Assembly: GCA_034336665.1 (NCBI GenBank)
Contig: CM067566.1
Span: forward strand, 20,132,330 to 20,196,329
Source: Luscinia megarhynchos
Lineage: Eukaryota > Chordata > Aves > Passeriformes > Turdidae
Length of the DNA stretch: 64,000 bases
Reading direction: 5' to 3'
Shown here: piece by piece, positions 1 to 11,900 of the stretch
Position numbering within the stretch: the first letter of the stretch is position 1
Layout: every line of letters begins with the position of its first letter
The notes under the pieces: generated by a model
Databases searched by the model: none
What the model saw: only the letters and a program-made list of their open reading frames with translations
What the model was told of the DNA's origin: nothing
Position numbers and translations under genes: made by a program

Positions 1-1549
1 TCTTCAAATCTATCATCAATATATAATTCTGTTTCTGATAAGCAAATTTAAAGTTTTAGCAGCTCCCTAAGTATTTGGAGTCATCTGTGAAACCACAAGT
101 GACATTTTCCAGATTAACTAACATTGTGCCTTTCCTTCTCTTCTCCCAACATGCACAATTTTTTTTGACTAAACTACTTTTGCACTCCCCATAATCATCT
201 TTCAATATCAAATGAGACAAGAATTAAACAAACTTTTTAAAAATAACTCTTTTAATGGATTATATTTTTCCTTTTAGTCTTAGCATTTATGAACTCTTTT
301 GATCTTTTGTTTTTGTAACTCCAAATAAAGCCATATTCATGGTTTGAGAAACCAAACCATAAAACCTTGGGCAGTCCACAGGTACCATGGTAAGTGGATA
401 AGAAATGCTTTTTCAATTTTATTAAGGAGTTGCATAGTTTTTTTCATATTTTGATAATACATTTTGGAAGTCAGACTGTGGCCAGACATAAGAACTGAGA
501 AGTTTAGAGAGTACTATCTCCATATCTCCTTCTTTGTTCCCATGCCCTTTGAACTAACCATGCAAGTGCACATACTCTTTTCTAATAGAATCCCAGTAAT
601 GCCACAACATAGGAGGAGAAGAGGTCAGAATTCTTCATACCAATTGAGTTGATTCAGGAGGATGTAGAATTGCTTTTTTCCTAAAGGGAACTTTCCCTTT
701 TCCTGAAACTCCATGCAAATCTCATGGAAAAGTAGAGTCTGTACCTTTACATTAACTGACTTTGGCTCACCTTCACAACTATATTCTGTATATATATATA
801 TCCAGGTGGCAAGAGTATGTAGATGGAAATCAAAATAGCCTAATAAGTGCCAGCAGAGTTATGCTTGATGCCAAAACCAGCATTCCAGAAATTAGTTATT
901 GTACCAACTCAACATCAATTTTACCAGAACTATATTTCAAAATATTTAACTTTCAGATAATTTTTGGATCTATATTATTTGAAATATGGCCTTTCTTTTC
1001 TCTTTTTTTTTAAAGTTATCAGTGAAAAGTAACAACATACATGAAGTGATTCATCTTGCAAGCCTTTCTCACAAAAATCATCCCCACTATGTGCATAGTT
1101 CCAATGGTTTCTGTGGGCCTAGTTACACAAATGAAATTTGCAAGATCTCTTCCCCTATTACAATATTCATATTATTTCATTTTGAGGAATAATTGGCATT
1201 GTCTTGAGATGGTTTGATTTAATGAATTTTCAAACATTAAAAATTAATTTTAAATGGGATCACCTTCCAAATTAACCTTTTAAATTTTTATTGAGTATTA
1301 ATTGGTTATCTGAAAAGTAGAATAAGGCTTAAAGTTTTCCAGTAACAGTTCAGTAAGTGAGCTACAGAATTTTATGTAACTTGACATTCATATTGAGAGC
1401 TGGTGAAAAAAAATTGTCTAAAACCAAAACAAATAAAACAGTCTCTGTGGAAAACTGCAGTATTCTCAGGTGTTTAAACTCACACTATAATGCCTTGAGA
1501 GGCAAGAGATAAGAACAACACAGGCATCCCTGCACAGGCCATACACTCA
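1..1549. other. AT-rich unique sequence, no gene seen
   Basis: I see no recognisable gene, RNA or repeat family here. ORFs on either strand stay under about 85 codons, look compositionally random and match no family I know. The stretch is typical of avian intergenic or intronic DNA. Confidence 0.6.
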
Positions 1550-1613
1550 AGTGCTGGATTCAGTGATCCTTTGGGTCCCTTTCTATCCAGAATATTCTGT
1601 GATTCTGTGATTG
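1550..1613 (+). mobile_element. CR1 LINE, 3' end fragment
   Basis: The stretch holds a GATCCTTTGGGTCCCTTTC block and ends in two ATTCTGTG-type octamers at about 1594-1612. This is the normal 3' terminus of plus-strand CR1 elements, the main LINE of birds. Only the last 60 or so bases are clear. Sequence from about 1490 may be a more eroded part of the same copy. CR1 inserts by target-primed reverse transcription, so 5'-truncated stubs like this are the usual outcome. It has no coding capacity. Confidence 0.7.
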
Positions 1614-2100
1614 AAGTTGCTACTTCACTTGTTTAAGAATAGCTTTGGTGACACTTACCCTGTGCTCAGTTGCACTGTAATTAATTTCTTTAGGCTACTG
1701 GGGAACACTTTCACTATAGCCAAAACAGAAGGTAAGAACACACATTAAAAGGCCCCAAATATTTTCTCAGTCTCTTCAGTCTTACTCTGTGCTTAAATAT
1801 AACTGGAATTATGCAGAAAAGTAGTTAATGGGGTTACAAAATACTCCAAAACATTTTTATTTTTCCTAAAAATATTGCTAAAATGTGACGTTACAGGAGC
1901 ATTTTCTATTGATGCATTGGCGAAATTCCAAAAGCCATTCTTGCTTAAAATGTCGGTTTCTGAAAAGCCAGCTGCTGCTAAAACTTCTGAGTTCTGGAGA
2001 GACTCCTCTTTCTAGTTACAGACTTCTGTATTTGGCCTGAGCACTGCATGATTTTCCACCCTGGGTTTACCTATATTAACTTAAATAACATAGCATAAAA
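1614..2100. other. AT-rich sequence between CR1 fragments
   Basis: No gene is recognised. The stretch contains a 38-bp candidate micro-exon at 1694-1731 (see findings). The 3' part grades into the pentanucleotide array. Confidence 0.5.
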
Positions 2101-2250
2101 TAGACTAGAATAGAACAGAGTAGAATAGAATAGAATAGAATAGAATAGAATAGAATAGAATAGAATAGAATAGAATAGAATAGAATAGAATAGAATAGAA
2201 TAGAATAGAATAGAATAGAATAGAATAGAATAGAATAGAATAGAATAGAA
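2101..2250. repeat. (TAGAA)n pentanucleotide microsatellite
   Basis: From 2121 to 2250 there are 26 uninterrupted TAGAA units, preceded by four imperfect units (2101-2120). The array abuts the 3' end of a minus-strand CR1 fragment. It probably grew from that element's TAGAATCA-type tail repeats by slippage. An uninterrupted pentamer array this long should be highly polymorphic in length. Confidence 0.97.
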
Positions 2251-2335
2251 ATTTCAGATGGAAAGAATCTACAATGATTACTTAGTCCAACTACCTGACC
2301 ACTCAGTATTACTGTCCTCCAATCCCAGTGCTGTA
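2251..2335 (-). mobile_element. CR1-like LINE, 3' end fragment (minus strand)
   Basis: Directly after the TAGAA array comes GGAAAGAATCTACAATGATT followed by TAGTCCAACTACCTGACCAC. This resembles the reverse complement of a CR1 3' UTR, which in other copies reads GGAAGGGACC..GATCATCTAGTCCAAC..CTGACCAC. The element therefore lies on the minus strand with its 3' tail at the array. The far end is diffuse, and weaker similarity may continue to about 2470. No coding part remains. Confidence 0.6.
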
Positions 2336-2479
2336 GTCTGCTCTAATTTAGATACACACACCAAACACTTCTATATTAATCTGGAATTTTTCCTTTCTGT
2401 TCATATGTAGGAGGTATGCCATTAAGCCACCAAGGAATCTAGATAAACCTGGATGTAAGGTCAGAAAAACTCTCTGTGT

Positions 2480-5400
2480 GTAGTGCTGCATAACAAAAAG
2501 AATGCCCTTTTGTAAGTGAACTATCACCTTTCTACACAAAAATATCCTAGCAAGTTATTATAGAGGAGGTTTAGTCCAAACATCTATAACAACAGCAAAT
2601 AAGATCCTTGACTGTGCAACTAATGAGAATAAATAGGGCAAAAGGCATAGTGAAGTGGAGATATAAAACACATGAAAATATATTTCAAGTAGTGTAAAAT
2701 AGTTGAGTTACTGAAAAGCCAAAATAGCTCTGCTATCACTGAACAAGGCCTGCGGTGTCAGCTGGTGAGCTGCTATCACATTAATGAATTAAAACTCAGC
2801 TACATTCTCAGTAATAGCCAAAGGCCATGCAGTGCCAGCTGAAAGGTGGAGAAGTAAGTGATTGCACACAAGAGACATAAAGCTCAACTTTGTCATTGCC
2901 TAATTCTAGGACACTGGGATATCTTCCAAGGGCTGAAATGACTTTTTGAATTAATCCACATAATGGCCTCTTAGTTGTCTTTGCCTCTCCTTGGGCTGTA
3001 CCTATGAAGCTGTCCATTTCCTGAAAATGCTACAGAAGTATTTAACCTGCTCCAATGTACCTAGAAAACAGGTATAATAGCTGTATACTTTTGTAAAGAA
3101 TAGGAATCTTTTGTGGATTTTGTCAGAAAAATATGTGGACTTGAATAAGCCACACGACTCTGAAAACATTACTGGGTTAGCATTTTGACCCCTGCTGCAT
3201 TTTTTTTTCTTAAACTAGAAACTTTATCAGAATGACTAAGGGATATATGACTTAAATTTAAGTTGTGCATTATACAAAATTCCACAAATTAGAAACTCAG
3301 AAAAATACTTTTTTCTCTTAGGTAACTGAGATATCAATTTTTTTTCACTGAGAATATGACTCAGAACAGCTCCTGTTGAAAACATGACTTAAATGTAGAA
3401 AAGAAACAGAAGAAATTGTGGATATACTTACATGCATGAAATTCAGCATGTCTTGAAATCATGGTACACAAAGATGACGTTTTAAGTAAAACTCAAACAT
3501 CAGGGATAAATGTACTTTTACAAATATTTGGTAAGTGTTGTTTTCCTGAAGAATAGTTGTGATGTGAAAATGGAGAACTTGATGTTACAGTGTCATGTAA
3601 AGAAGACATAAAATAGAAAAGAACATACAAGAAAAATTGCATTTTGCTATGATCAGTAGGTATGAGAAAAAAAATTACATATCAAAAGATGATCCTTAAA
3701 ACATAGGCAGTAATTTCTCTATAAGAAAAAATCACACTGAGTATTAACATTCATATGTCTTTTCAGCATTTGTGTATTTGCAGTATGTTTAATGATAGGA
3801 GGGAGGCAGAGATACAAATCTACATGGAAACACTTAGTAAAGATATCTTGAAGAAAAAATAAAAACACAATCCAAATTTTAAAATTGTGACTGTATTGAA
3901 GTGATGAAAGCGAAAAATAGGCAGGTAAATAAGTGCATTTTCAGAAGGTAAATTTTTTGAATGCAATAATTCTGAAGAGAAATTAGTATTTGATTCTTGT
4001 GTCCTACAGTCTAAAACTATTCACCAGAGTAGCATATTTCAACATATGTTGAAATAATATTATATTTCATCAGAGTGATGGCTAAATAGACACACTGCTT
4101 ACATTCACATCCATCTGAATGGTTCAGAGTTTTGTGTTTGAGAAAATGTGTCTGTGTCTCAATTTATTTCTCCTCCACTCCTCCAACTGTTTTTGGGATA
4201 CATGCACTTTTTTGAAGTTTATGATGAGGAGCCACAGTTAAACAAGTTATTGGAAAGTGGGGCATGTCAGAATTGTACAGTATAAAAAGGAAAGAAAATA
4301 TTTAATTTTCTGACAAGTACTAAAGACTAAAAGCAAGCATATTTAATGATTCAATACATAACAGATAGAAAAAAGATAGAAAAGATGTTTCTTGTACTTG
4401 ACAGATATATTAATTGTTGCATTTTTTCTTGCCTACCATTATTATCATAGTTATTCCTTCTGAGTTTGATACTGGGGGAAAAAAAAGGGTTGTAAAACCA
4501 AATGTTTTCAGTATGAACTTGGGAATGTTGGGCATGTATGGGATGTGAAAGTTGCATAACCTCTGAAAATCCCCAGCCACACACAGAGCATCATGCAGTG
4601 CCATAATAATACTTACCCAAGCAAGTAGATGGAGAGCAGTCTGCAGCATTTGAATGAATAAAGATATTACTGCCAGTTTTTAATGACAACAGAAACTAAT
4701 TGCTCTATATAGTTTCACACTGCAGACTTCATCATAGGAGCTGTGTGCACTGAAGTAGGGTACTGCTTAACACAACCTACCACAAACTGTGTAAAACTAG
4801 GGAATGCTTCTCAACTGAAAACTAATAAATATCTCCAGGCAAATGCACTGTTCGTATAGCAGCAATTAAGCTCACCATAGGAATAATAACCAAGTAGAAA
4901 ACAAGCAGAAATTTTAATTAAGCAGTTGAATAAAGCTTAGCCTAAATGTGGAGTTCTCAAACACTGTCCAAATTCTCTTCCTGCTACATGTAATGAATAT
5001 TTGCCACTGTCTTTGGTGAAGGTAGGGCATTATTACTTTGGGGAAATTCATCTCTAAATGACTATTGTTCCTTCTACTAATAGGTTTAGATATCATTGCA
5101 GTTCAAAGAAGAAAAATATTTTATATGTGATTTGAATTCTACTTACATTAAACTATAACATTCTGCTTTGTATCACTCCCAGTATTAAGTATTTTTATGT
5201 GAAATCTTCAGTGTTTATAATATATTATTTAGTGACTGATCAATCCAAATACCAAGGTATCCAAAAGATAAAACTGTCCAGAAGACAGAGATGTTAAATA
5301 TAGAGCTGTAAAATATGTGATTTCAGCTCAGGATCTGCTGCCAGAATTTCTGTTTTATGATCAATCTGGAAATGGGGGTCTGTGTTACTGTTGTTTGTTG

Positions 5401-6807
5401 TAGTTGCTGTTTGCTGGCACTGTCATTGTCATCTAAGGATCATGTTATGTACAATGAAATATTAAATACCAGATTTTAAAAATACTGATGGGGTTTATGG
5501 GAAAACTAGTATATCTGTGTAAAGTTTTTAATTCTCTTGTCAGTGGGCAAATAATAATACTAGGAAGGCTTTCCCATTTTGTCACATGATAAATATTATT
5601 CACCAATATAAGAAATAGCATAATAAAGATATGTTAATTATTTATTTAGTAATAATCTCTGATAAAATTTTATATAAAAGCACCTCAAAGGAAAATGAAA
5701 AGGTCATTTTTCAAAGACCAATTTGTGTGTTTATTACTGATATATACTCAGAATGTTTCTTACAGCAGGGCTGTCACTCTGACATATAAAAAGTAACAAG
5801 AATTTTCTATAAATGGTTCTGTCATAATCATCTGTCTGCTGAAATTTGTTACAAAAGACCTCTCTAAGAAACAACAATATTTTTTCTTAGTCTGGAAAGA
5901 GCTGCCTATCTACTTTCACATCAAAATAGCAATTAGCACCAAGAAAAGGTACACATGAGGGATGGATTCTGCTTGAAGTATCACAAAATTAGGCACTATT
6001 GAGATACTGAATATAGAATCAAGATGGAAGATGTTATAAAAATGTAAGTTATTTGTTATGATCATTTATTTGAATTACTTTGTCCAATGATTTGTGTATC
6101 ATAACCCTCTAATAGAAATTATCTCAAAAATTAGAAGCTATGAGCTGAGAATGTATCTTCAGGAAATTCATCAAGAAAATAAAATCTGACATAATATTAC
6201 ACATAATGTTTACATAGCTATAGTATAAATTAATTGATTCATAATTAAAAAACATCCATCCTATCCACAATTATCTTCCAAAACCTAAGCAATATAACCT
6301 ATTTGATTGTAGAGTGATAATAATGATGACAGATTAAGAGATCAAGGTAATCTCTTTTAATAACTTTTCAGGCTCCAGTAAAACCTTTATGTTCTCCAAA
6401 TGGCCACCATTAGTAGTCATGAATTCCACTCTTTATATTGAACCAGGAAAATTTCAATTCCTAAACTGAAAAAAGTGATATAGTAATAAAAAATTTAAAA
6501 TGAAATTGCCCCTCTAAATCCCACCAATACATATGTAAAGATTGAAAAACCACTAATATTTTCCATGATGTTTCCAAAGCTGTTATGTTTCCAATTCCCA
6601 AAATCAATATAAATAACTTAGAAGTCCTAAATTTCCTTAGAGTTCCTAAACTCTCAAGCTGTCTGTACTGTGATGCTTTTAGATTCCTGTGGAGGATTGT
6701 GCATACAAGGAGTTCAAATTTTATGAGGTTGTTCATCCAGGAGAAGATTCCAAGATGACATCACAGTGGAATTCTAGTAATTCAAGGTAGCTGACAGGAA
6801 AGTTGTG
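2480..6807. other. AT-rich unique sequence, no gene seen
   Basis: I see no recognised repeat family or gene in this stretch of about 4.3 kb. It contains a perfect 22-bp palindrome (4035-4056) and, on the minus strand, an open frame starting at 3020 just after a good acceptor-like TTTTCAG (see findings). The longest ATG-started ORF is 91 codons on the minus strand at 6461-6736; its composition is like its surroundings and it shows no known motif. Confidence 0.55.
4035..4056. repeat. Perfect 22-bp palindrome centred on an E-box CATATG
   Basis: The left arm TATTTCAACAT is followed immediately by its exact reverse complement, with no spacer. The centre is CATATG, an E-box-type hexamer. It could be a dimeric factor site or simply chance; nothing around it decides. 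Confidence 0.9.
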
Positions 6808-7100
6808 AAGGGATATTTTACAGAGGCATAAGTGATAGGACACAGGGGAATGGATTCAAAGTGAAAGAAAGGATTTAGATGAGATATTAGGAAGAAATTC
6901 TTTACTGTGATGGTGGTGAGACACTGGAACAGTTTTCTCAGAGAAGCTGTGGATGTCCCACCCCTGGGCTGCTCAAGGCCAGGTTGGACGAGGGTTTGAG
7001 CAACTCAGCCTGATGGTAGGTGTCCCTGCCCATGGCAGGGTAGGAACTAGAAATTGTTAAGGTCCTTTGCAACCCAAACCATTCCATTATTCTGTGATTA
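6808..7100 (+). mobile_element. CR1 LINE, 5'-truncated 3' end
   Basis: About 290 bp of a plus-strand CR1. Landmarks in order: a degenerate end-of-ORF2 region (GGCATAAGTGATAGGACA at 6825), AGGAAGAAATTCTTTACTGTGA at 6890, GTGAGACACTGGAACAG at 6916, AGAGAAGCTGTGGATG at 6940, CAAGGCCAGGTTGGACGAGG at 6975, GTGTCCCTGCCCATGGCAGG at 7020, AAGGTCCTTTGCAACCCAAACC at 7061, and the tail ATTATTCTGTGATTA at 7086-7100. This is the best-preserved CR1 3' end in the window. Many point changes make it old and inactive. Confidence 0.93.
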
Positions 7101-7845
7101 CAAAAGGACAACATAATTTAGATATCTTGACTTACCAGTTATTTTATAATTTTTTTCTGGCTATTCCAATTCTTAAAGACTTTTTCTTTCTCGGAAAAAA
7201 TGTGCTACTGTGGATCACCAAAAAACATAGCTATTCTTTGGAAATGGACATCTAGGTGGCTTTTTAATTCTGTTTCATGTTTTGCTTTTATGTAACGGAG
7301 AAGTGAGTCTTACTGTTTTTATCAGAGGGAGAAAAGAATTGATGCCTAGAATAGACATCAATGTGTACCTACAGTGAGGTACACAGGGCACATCTGCAAT
7401 CACTAGGAAGATGATTGAAAGTTAACTTTCTAGATTCCATTGCAATATATGAAAATTAATGTCTTAATTAATTAATTTAACTTATTATTAATCACAGCGG
7501 ACTTTTGGATTTTGGCTTTTTAAAAAATTATTTAACTTCTTTTTGATGCAATTATAAGGTAAAATTCACAATCAGAGTGTACACTAACTGAATGAATGCT
7601 CTATATGCAACAAAAACAAAAGACCTCTTTTATATCTACCTCTTTAAAAAGTCCCCAAATAGTAAGAGACATTTCTTTACTACCACACAAAAGTAAAAGG
7701 AAACCATAAAAAAGACCCCAGCTACTCCCCCTATTCATTCATATACTTCAAATTAGACTCCATCTTCCTAAACATTTCATATTGATTAACTCATTCTGTC
7801 CTTGAACCTGTTGCTGTTGGGCCTGATGTGAATAATTGCACTAGG
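7101..7845. other. AT-rich unique sequence, no gene seen
   Basis: This is the interval between a CR1 tail and LTR-like copy 1. ORFs are short (up to 62 codons) and look random. I recognise no repeat family. Confidence 0.55.
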
Positions 7846-8430
7846 TTTGCATGGCAGGGTTTTGGTAAGGGACTGTTTTCTCTGAGAAGCTTCCAGAAAC
7901 TTTCCCTCCATCTGTCAAAGCCAGTGTCAGCTGGACCCAGCTCTGGCCAAGGCTGAGCCCATCAGCAGTGGTGGTAGCCCCTCTGGGATAATGGATTCCA
8001 GAAGAGGGAGAGAAATCCCTGTGCAGTTGCAGCTGGAGGGAGCACATGCAAGAAACAGCTCTGAAGACACCCAGGTTGGTGAATGAGGAGCAGGAGGAGG
8101 CACTCCAGGTCTATGGGGAAGCAGGGATCTACCTGCAGCCCGTGGAAGACCCAGATCAGAGCAGATAGATGCCCAAAGGAGTTTGTGACCCTGTGGGAAG
8201 TTCTTGCTGGAGCATGCTCCTGGCAGGACCTGCAGCCTTGTGGAGATAGGACTCTACAGTGGATTTGGGTTCTGTTTTGCATTATTTCACTCTGATATGA
8301 TTGGTTATAAATTAAATCAAATGTCCATGACAAAAATTGTTGAGTGATCTCTCCTTGTCCATATCTTGACCCATGCTTTTGTTATAATTTGTCTCCCCTG
8401 CCCAGATGATGAGAGCAGTGATTATGCAGA
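7846..8430 (+). mobile_element. LTR-like retroelement, copy 1 (degenerate, probably a solo LTR)
   Basis: It shares ordered landmarks with the second copy at 55.7 kb: TTTGCATGG (7846), a CCAATG/CCAGTG-type box followed by 'TGAGCCCATCAGC', CAGCTCTGAAGACACCCAGG (8057), a CACTCCAGG..GGATCTACCTGCAGCCC stretch (about 8100-8140), CCTGGCAGGACCTGCAG (8219), and a 3' part with AGTGATCTCTCCTTGTCC (8342) and TCTCCCCTGCCCAG (8392). The layout (a GC-rich middle followed by an A/T-rich zone) and the family's frequency in birds suggest a retroviral LTR without internal genes. Compared with copy 2 it has a much shorter GC-rich middle and lacks the terminal 45 bp or so. The polyadenylation hexamer is mutated. 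ORFs of up to 123 codons on the minus strand reflect GC content only. Confidence 0.6.
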
Positions 8431-8931
8431 CCTCAAGCCTTGAAAGCACCCCTGCCCCTGGCCCTGGATCTTCAGTCCATGCCTGAGGTGTTTTGCCATG
8501 TACATGGCTCTAGCTCTATCCTAGCTCTGCATGTGTCCAGATAGGGACCTTTTTGGTCTGAGCCTTGACATATGGACTGACTTATTGTCCTGGCACCAGC
8601 CTTGCTCCATCACTGTAGACATGCTTGGCAACCACCAGGTTATTTGTGATACCAGTTACCACTGCTGGACTTAACCCTGGAATGTGGCTTGACTTCGTGC
8701 CTTGACCCAGACCTGCACCATCACCACAAATAAGTACAGTCCTGTGAACTCTGGCCTGACCCCATCTGCCACTCCTCGAGCTGCCCAGCCTGCCTCACCC
8801 ACGTACAGTGGCAAAAGGTCACTGTGCTTTGGGTTCTGACCCTTCTGGCCTTGCAACTGTGCTCAGCTCCCAGTCTGCTTTGGAGCACAGCAGCATTGTC
8901 AGTAGAGAGCAATTATTCCTTTCTGCTCACT
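8431..8931. other. GC-richer unidentified block, probably repeat-derived
   Basis: About 500 bp that are clearly richer in G+C than the flanks, with irregular recurring CTTGAC, CCTGGC and GGCTTGAC words (for example 8565, 8678, 8691 and 8753). It directly follows LTR-like copy 1. It may be part of the same retroelement or of another inserted element; I cannot assign a family. Short minus-strand ORFs of 61-63 codons carry no recognisable domain. Confidence 0.4.
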
Positions 8932-11900
8932 CCTTAGAAGACCAAACTTAGAGCATGGAGACCAGATCACCAAAGAAATTGTAGCAAACGACCGAGCAGA
9001 CAAGGGAGCTTCTTTGCCTCCACATCCCTAAATTATTATTCTGTACTCTGACACATCTTAGGAGATTCTGCTTGTAAAAAACACCCCTTATGGAAACATA
9101 AGCTTGCCAGATAAATAATGAGACTACTCTTGTTTTTCATAGCATGACACCCACAGTGTGGGCTGCAGGCATCTCAACCATTGCTTGTGGAGGCATACTG
9201 TGATATGATATGATATATGCCAGAATAATATTGAAGGAGTGTTGTGAACAGAGAGAATGAAACCTTATTCATCCTTAAGATGTGGCAGATTTACAGGGAG
9301 AAGATTTTGAACCCAACTATTCTTTTAGTTCATTTTCTTGGGAGAAATAATTTTGTTTTTTTCAGATGGGGCCTTGGGATCCAAGGAGAATAAAGACACT
9401 GTGGATACAACTGGAGAAAAACAGGGAATGAGCCAAACTATTAGTATGCAAAAAGTAGTGAGACCCTGTTTCAAAATGTAACATTCATGTGGAACAAGAC
9501 ATTATAAATTGGAAAACAAAGGGCAAAGGACCACAAGACATTAATTTCTTGAGCCAGGTGGCAGAGGCATGAATGACAAGTCTACATTTTTAGTATAATG
9601 TGATGGCTCAGGTGGATACATTACAAGGATACATGACAGCACATGATAATATGTTGCTTTCAAAATAGTGTGGTGTGTGTAGTGGGACTGTTTTTTGAAA
9701 AAAGAAATGGAAAAATTCTGTGACTTGCTGGCCTCACTTTCTCTGCACCTGTTTCTTATCCTCTCTGTTAGCTACATGAGTAGCTGTTTTTCTGTTTAAC
9801 CTCAATATGTTTGCCTACTTCCTATCTTCACACTACATGTCCAAATTACCCCAGATTTATCTAGCAGTATACCAATTTTTGTTATAGAATCATGTCTGTC
9901 AAATTTAAAAGGGACAGTCTTTTCACTTACACATGACTAAAAGAAAAGGTTCAAGAGCTGACATATGACAAGGTTTGTTGCAAGCATTAAGCAGCATCTT
10001 GACAATAACTATAATTAAAGTTGCCACAGCTTTGACCTGATTAAACACTGAACAATACAGCTGCCACTCTTTGACTACCTTAGGCCTGTAGAGCATCTGA
10101 TGATATATAATATCTTTTGGCAGCCAAGTTAATTATAACATAGTTGACTGCATTTCTTTGGAGGGAAAATATTTAAAGAAATTAGTGGGAGAGTAACTGT
10201 AATGAAAGCTGTCAGAATAATTCTAAATATTGCTAACAAGTATACCTGATATCTCTAAAGTATCAACTTTCTTGCATATTATTATGTATTTTTAACCTTT
10301 TTATCAGATTGTATAAGAACTTTATTTCCTGTGTACAAACACTTAAGCATACAGATATTTGTAGTGTCAAAGCTTATACTGTTTCCTGAGAGATTCATGG
10401 GAGATAAAAGCTGAGATAGTCAGGCATTCAGGGGACTTGGATGCTAATTAATGGGAACCAAACCTTCAAATCTCCTAGGTGGCATGGGGAATCATAAAAA
10501 ATATGTTTGCTTCAGCCCTCTGTATCAAGATGCTGACATTGGCATTCCAAACCCATTTCTAACACTGATATATGGATGGCTGCATGGATGAGCTATGTAC
10601 AAAGCAATTATATGCAAGTAGCACTAATGACTATCATTGTAATGTGTGTGACACTTTTGCTGAAACACTGAAAACTTAAAAAACATACATCACACCTAAG
10701 TATGGCCAGCAAAGGTTTTTAATACATGCTGATGAGAAGCAGATTAAGAAGGATCTCTTCCTTCTCACTTCATCTATAAGAGATAAATAGATGCTACACT
10801 TTGTGAAATATAAAATATCTTCCATACAGCTTTCATAAACAAGAGTTTAACCTACAGTTTCAAAGGTACTTAATGGAAAGTACCCTGTAGCATAGCCTCA
10901 ATTACTTTGTCTCTTCAATTAACAATACAGGGAATTTTAGTGAGGTTTGCAAAATTTTTATACCGTGCTTTAATTTTTATTTTTGCATCTGATTAAGTTT
11001 TTGGAGTATCTCAGACTGGGGAAGAAAATTTTCCCAATAAATATTTCTGCCATTTTTCTTGAAAACCAAGAGAACCTTTTAGAAGTGATTTATAAGTGGT
11101 CTCAAAATTCCCACACAGTTCATTTGAATCTTTTTTGGAATCATATTTTTGTGCATAATAAGACCAAAAAAAGCTGCTTTGTGCTTGGAATAGGTGAGCC
11201 TTTTGGTATGACTACACTCTACACTTGCTTTGTGAAGGTATAAATGAGAGCCCAAAGAGGCAGATAAAGGAGGCTAAAGGTTTTTGTAGACAGTGCTCAT
11301 TTGCTTTGCAAAGAGTTGATGCACATTTTTTATAATGGTTATGTTTTGTAGCTCTCACTTTCTTAAGTTGAGGTGAAACTAATAAAAGTAGATATTTTTG
11401 TCTTTTCCTTCTTGGACATATGAATTTTAGGAAAACAAGCAAAGAAAGGACTTAAAGGAATCTGTCAAAAACTGTGCTCTTTTGGACTATAGGACAGCAT
11501 GACATGTTATCCACGATGTTTCACAAAGTTCTTTGGCTTTTATAGCAACTTTAGTTTGAAGAGGATATTAATTCTGTAGAGTTAATTTGTTACTTCTCCA
11601 TCGTTACACACCACTCTATTCAACTGACCATTTTTATATTTGTTTAAATTAAATGTAAAACAAATATTTGCTGCCTTCCTCCTGGATTCCCTGATTAAGA
11701 GTAAACATATAATGATCAGTCATATTATATTATTAATGTTATATGTTATGTGGAAAATGTACTCTATGCCAATATCTAAAAATTATATATCAGCTTTGAG
11801 ATCTGTGTGTCTTCCTCAACTGATGTTGAGTGCCACTATGACGTAGCATAAATGTTCTTCCATTTCCTTCCACCTCACATCCTTGTTTTCATAGAAGCTG

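Noticed and set aside
7962..8333. 123-codon minus-strand ORF
   Set aside because: Antisense of LTR-like copy 1.
9883..9925. ATAGAATCATGTCTG followed by AAAAGGGACAG, faintly like a minus-strand CR1 tail
   Set aside because: Only short, gapped resemblance; no following GATCATCTAG or other CR1 landmarks.
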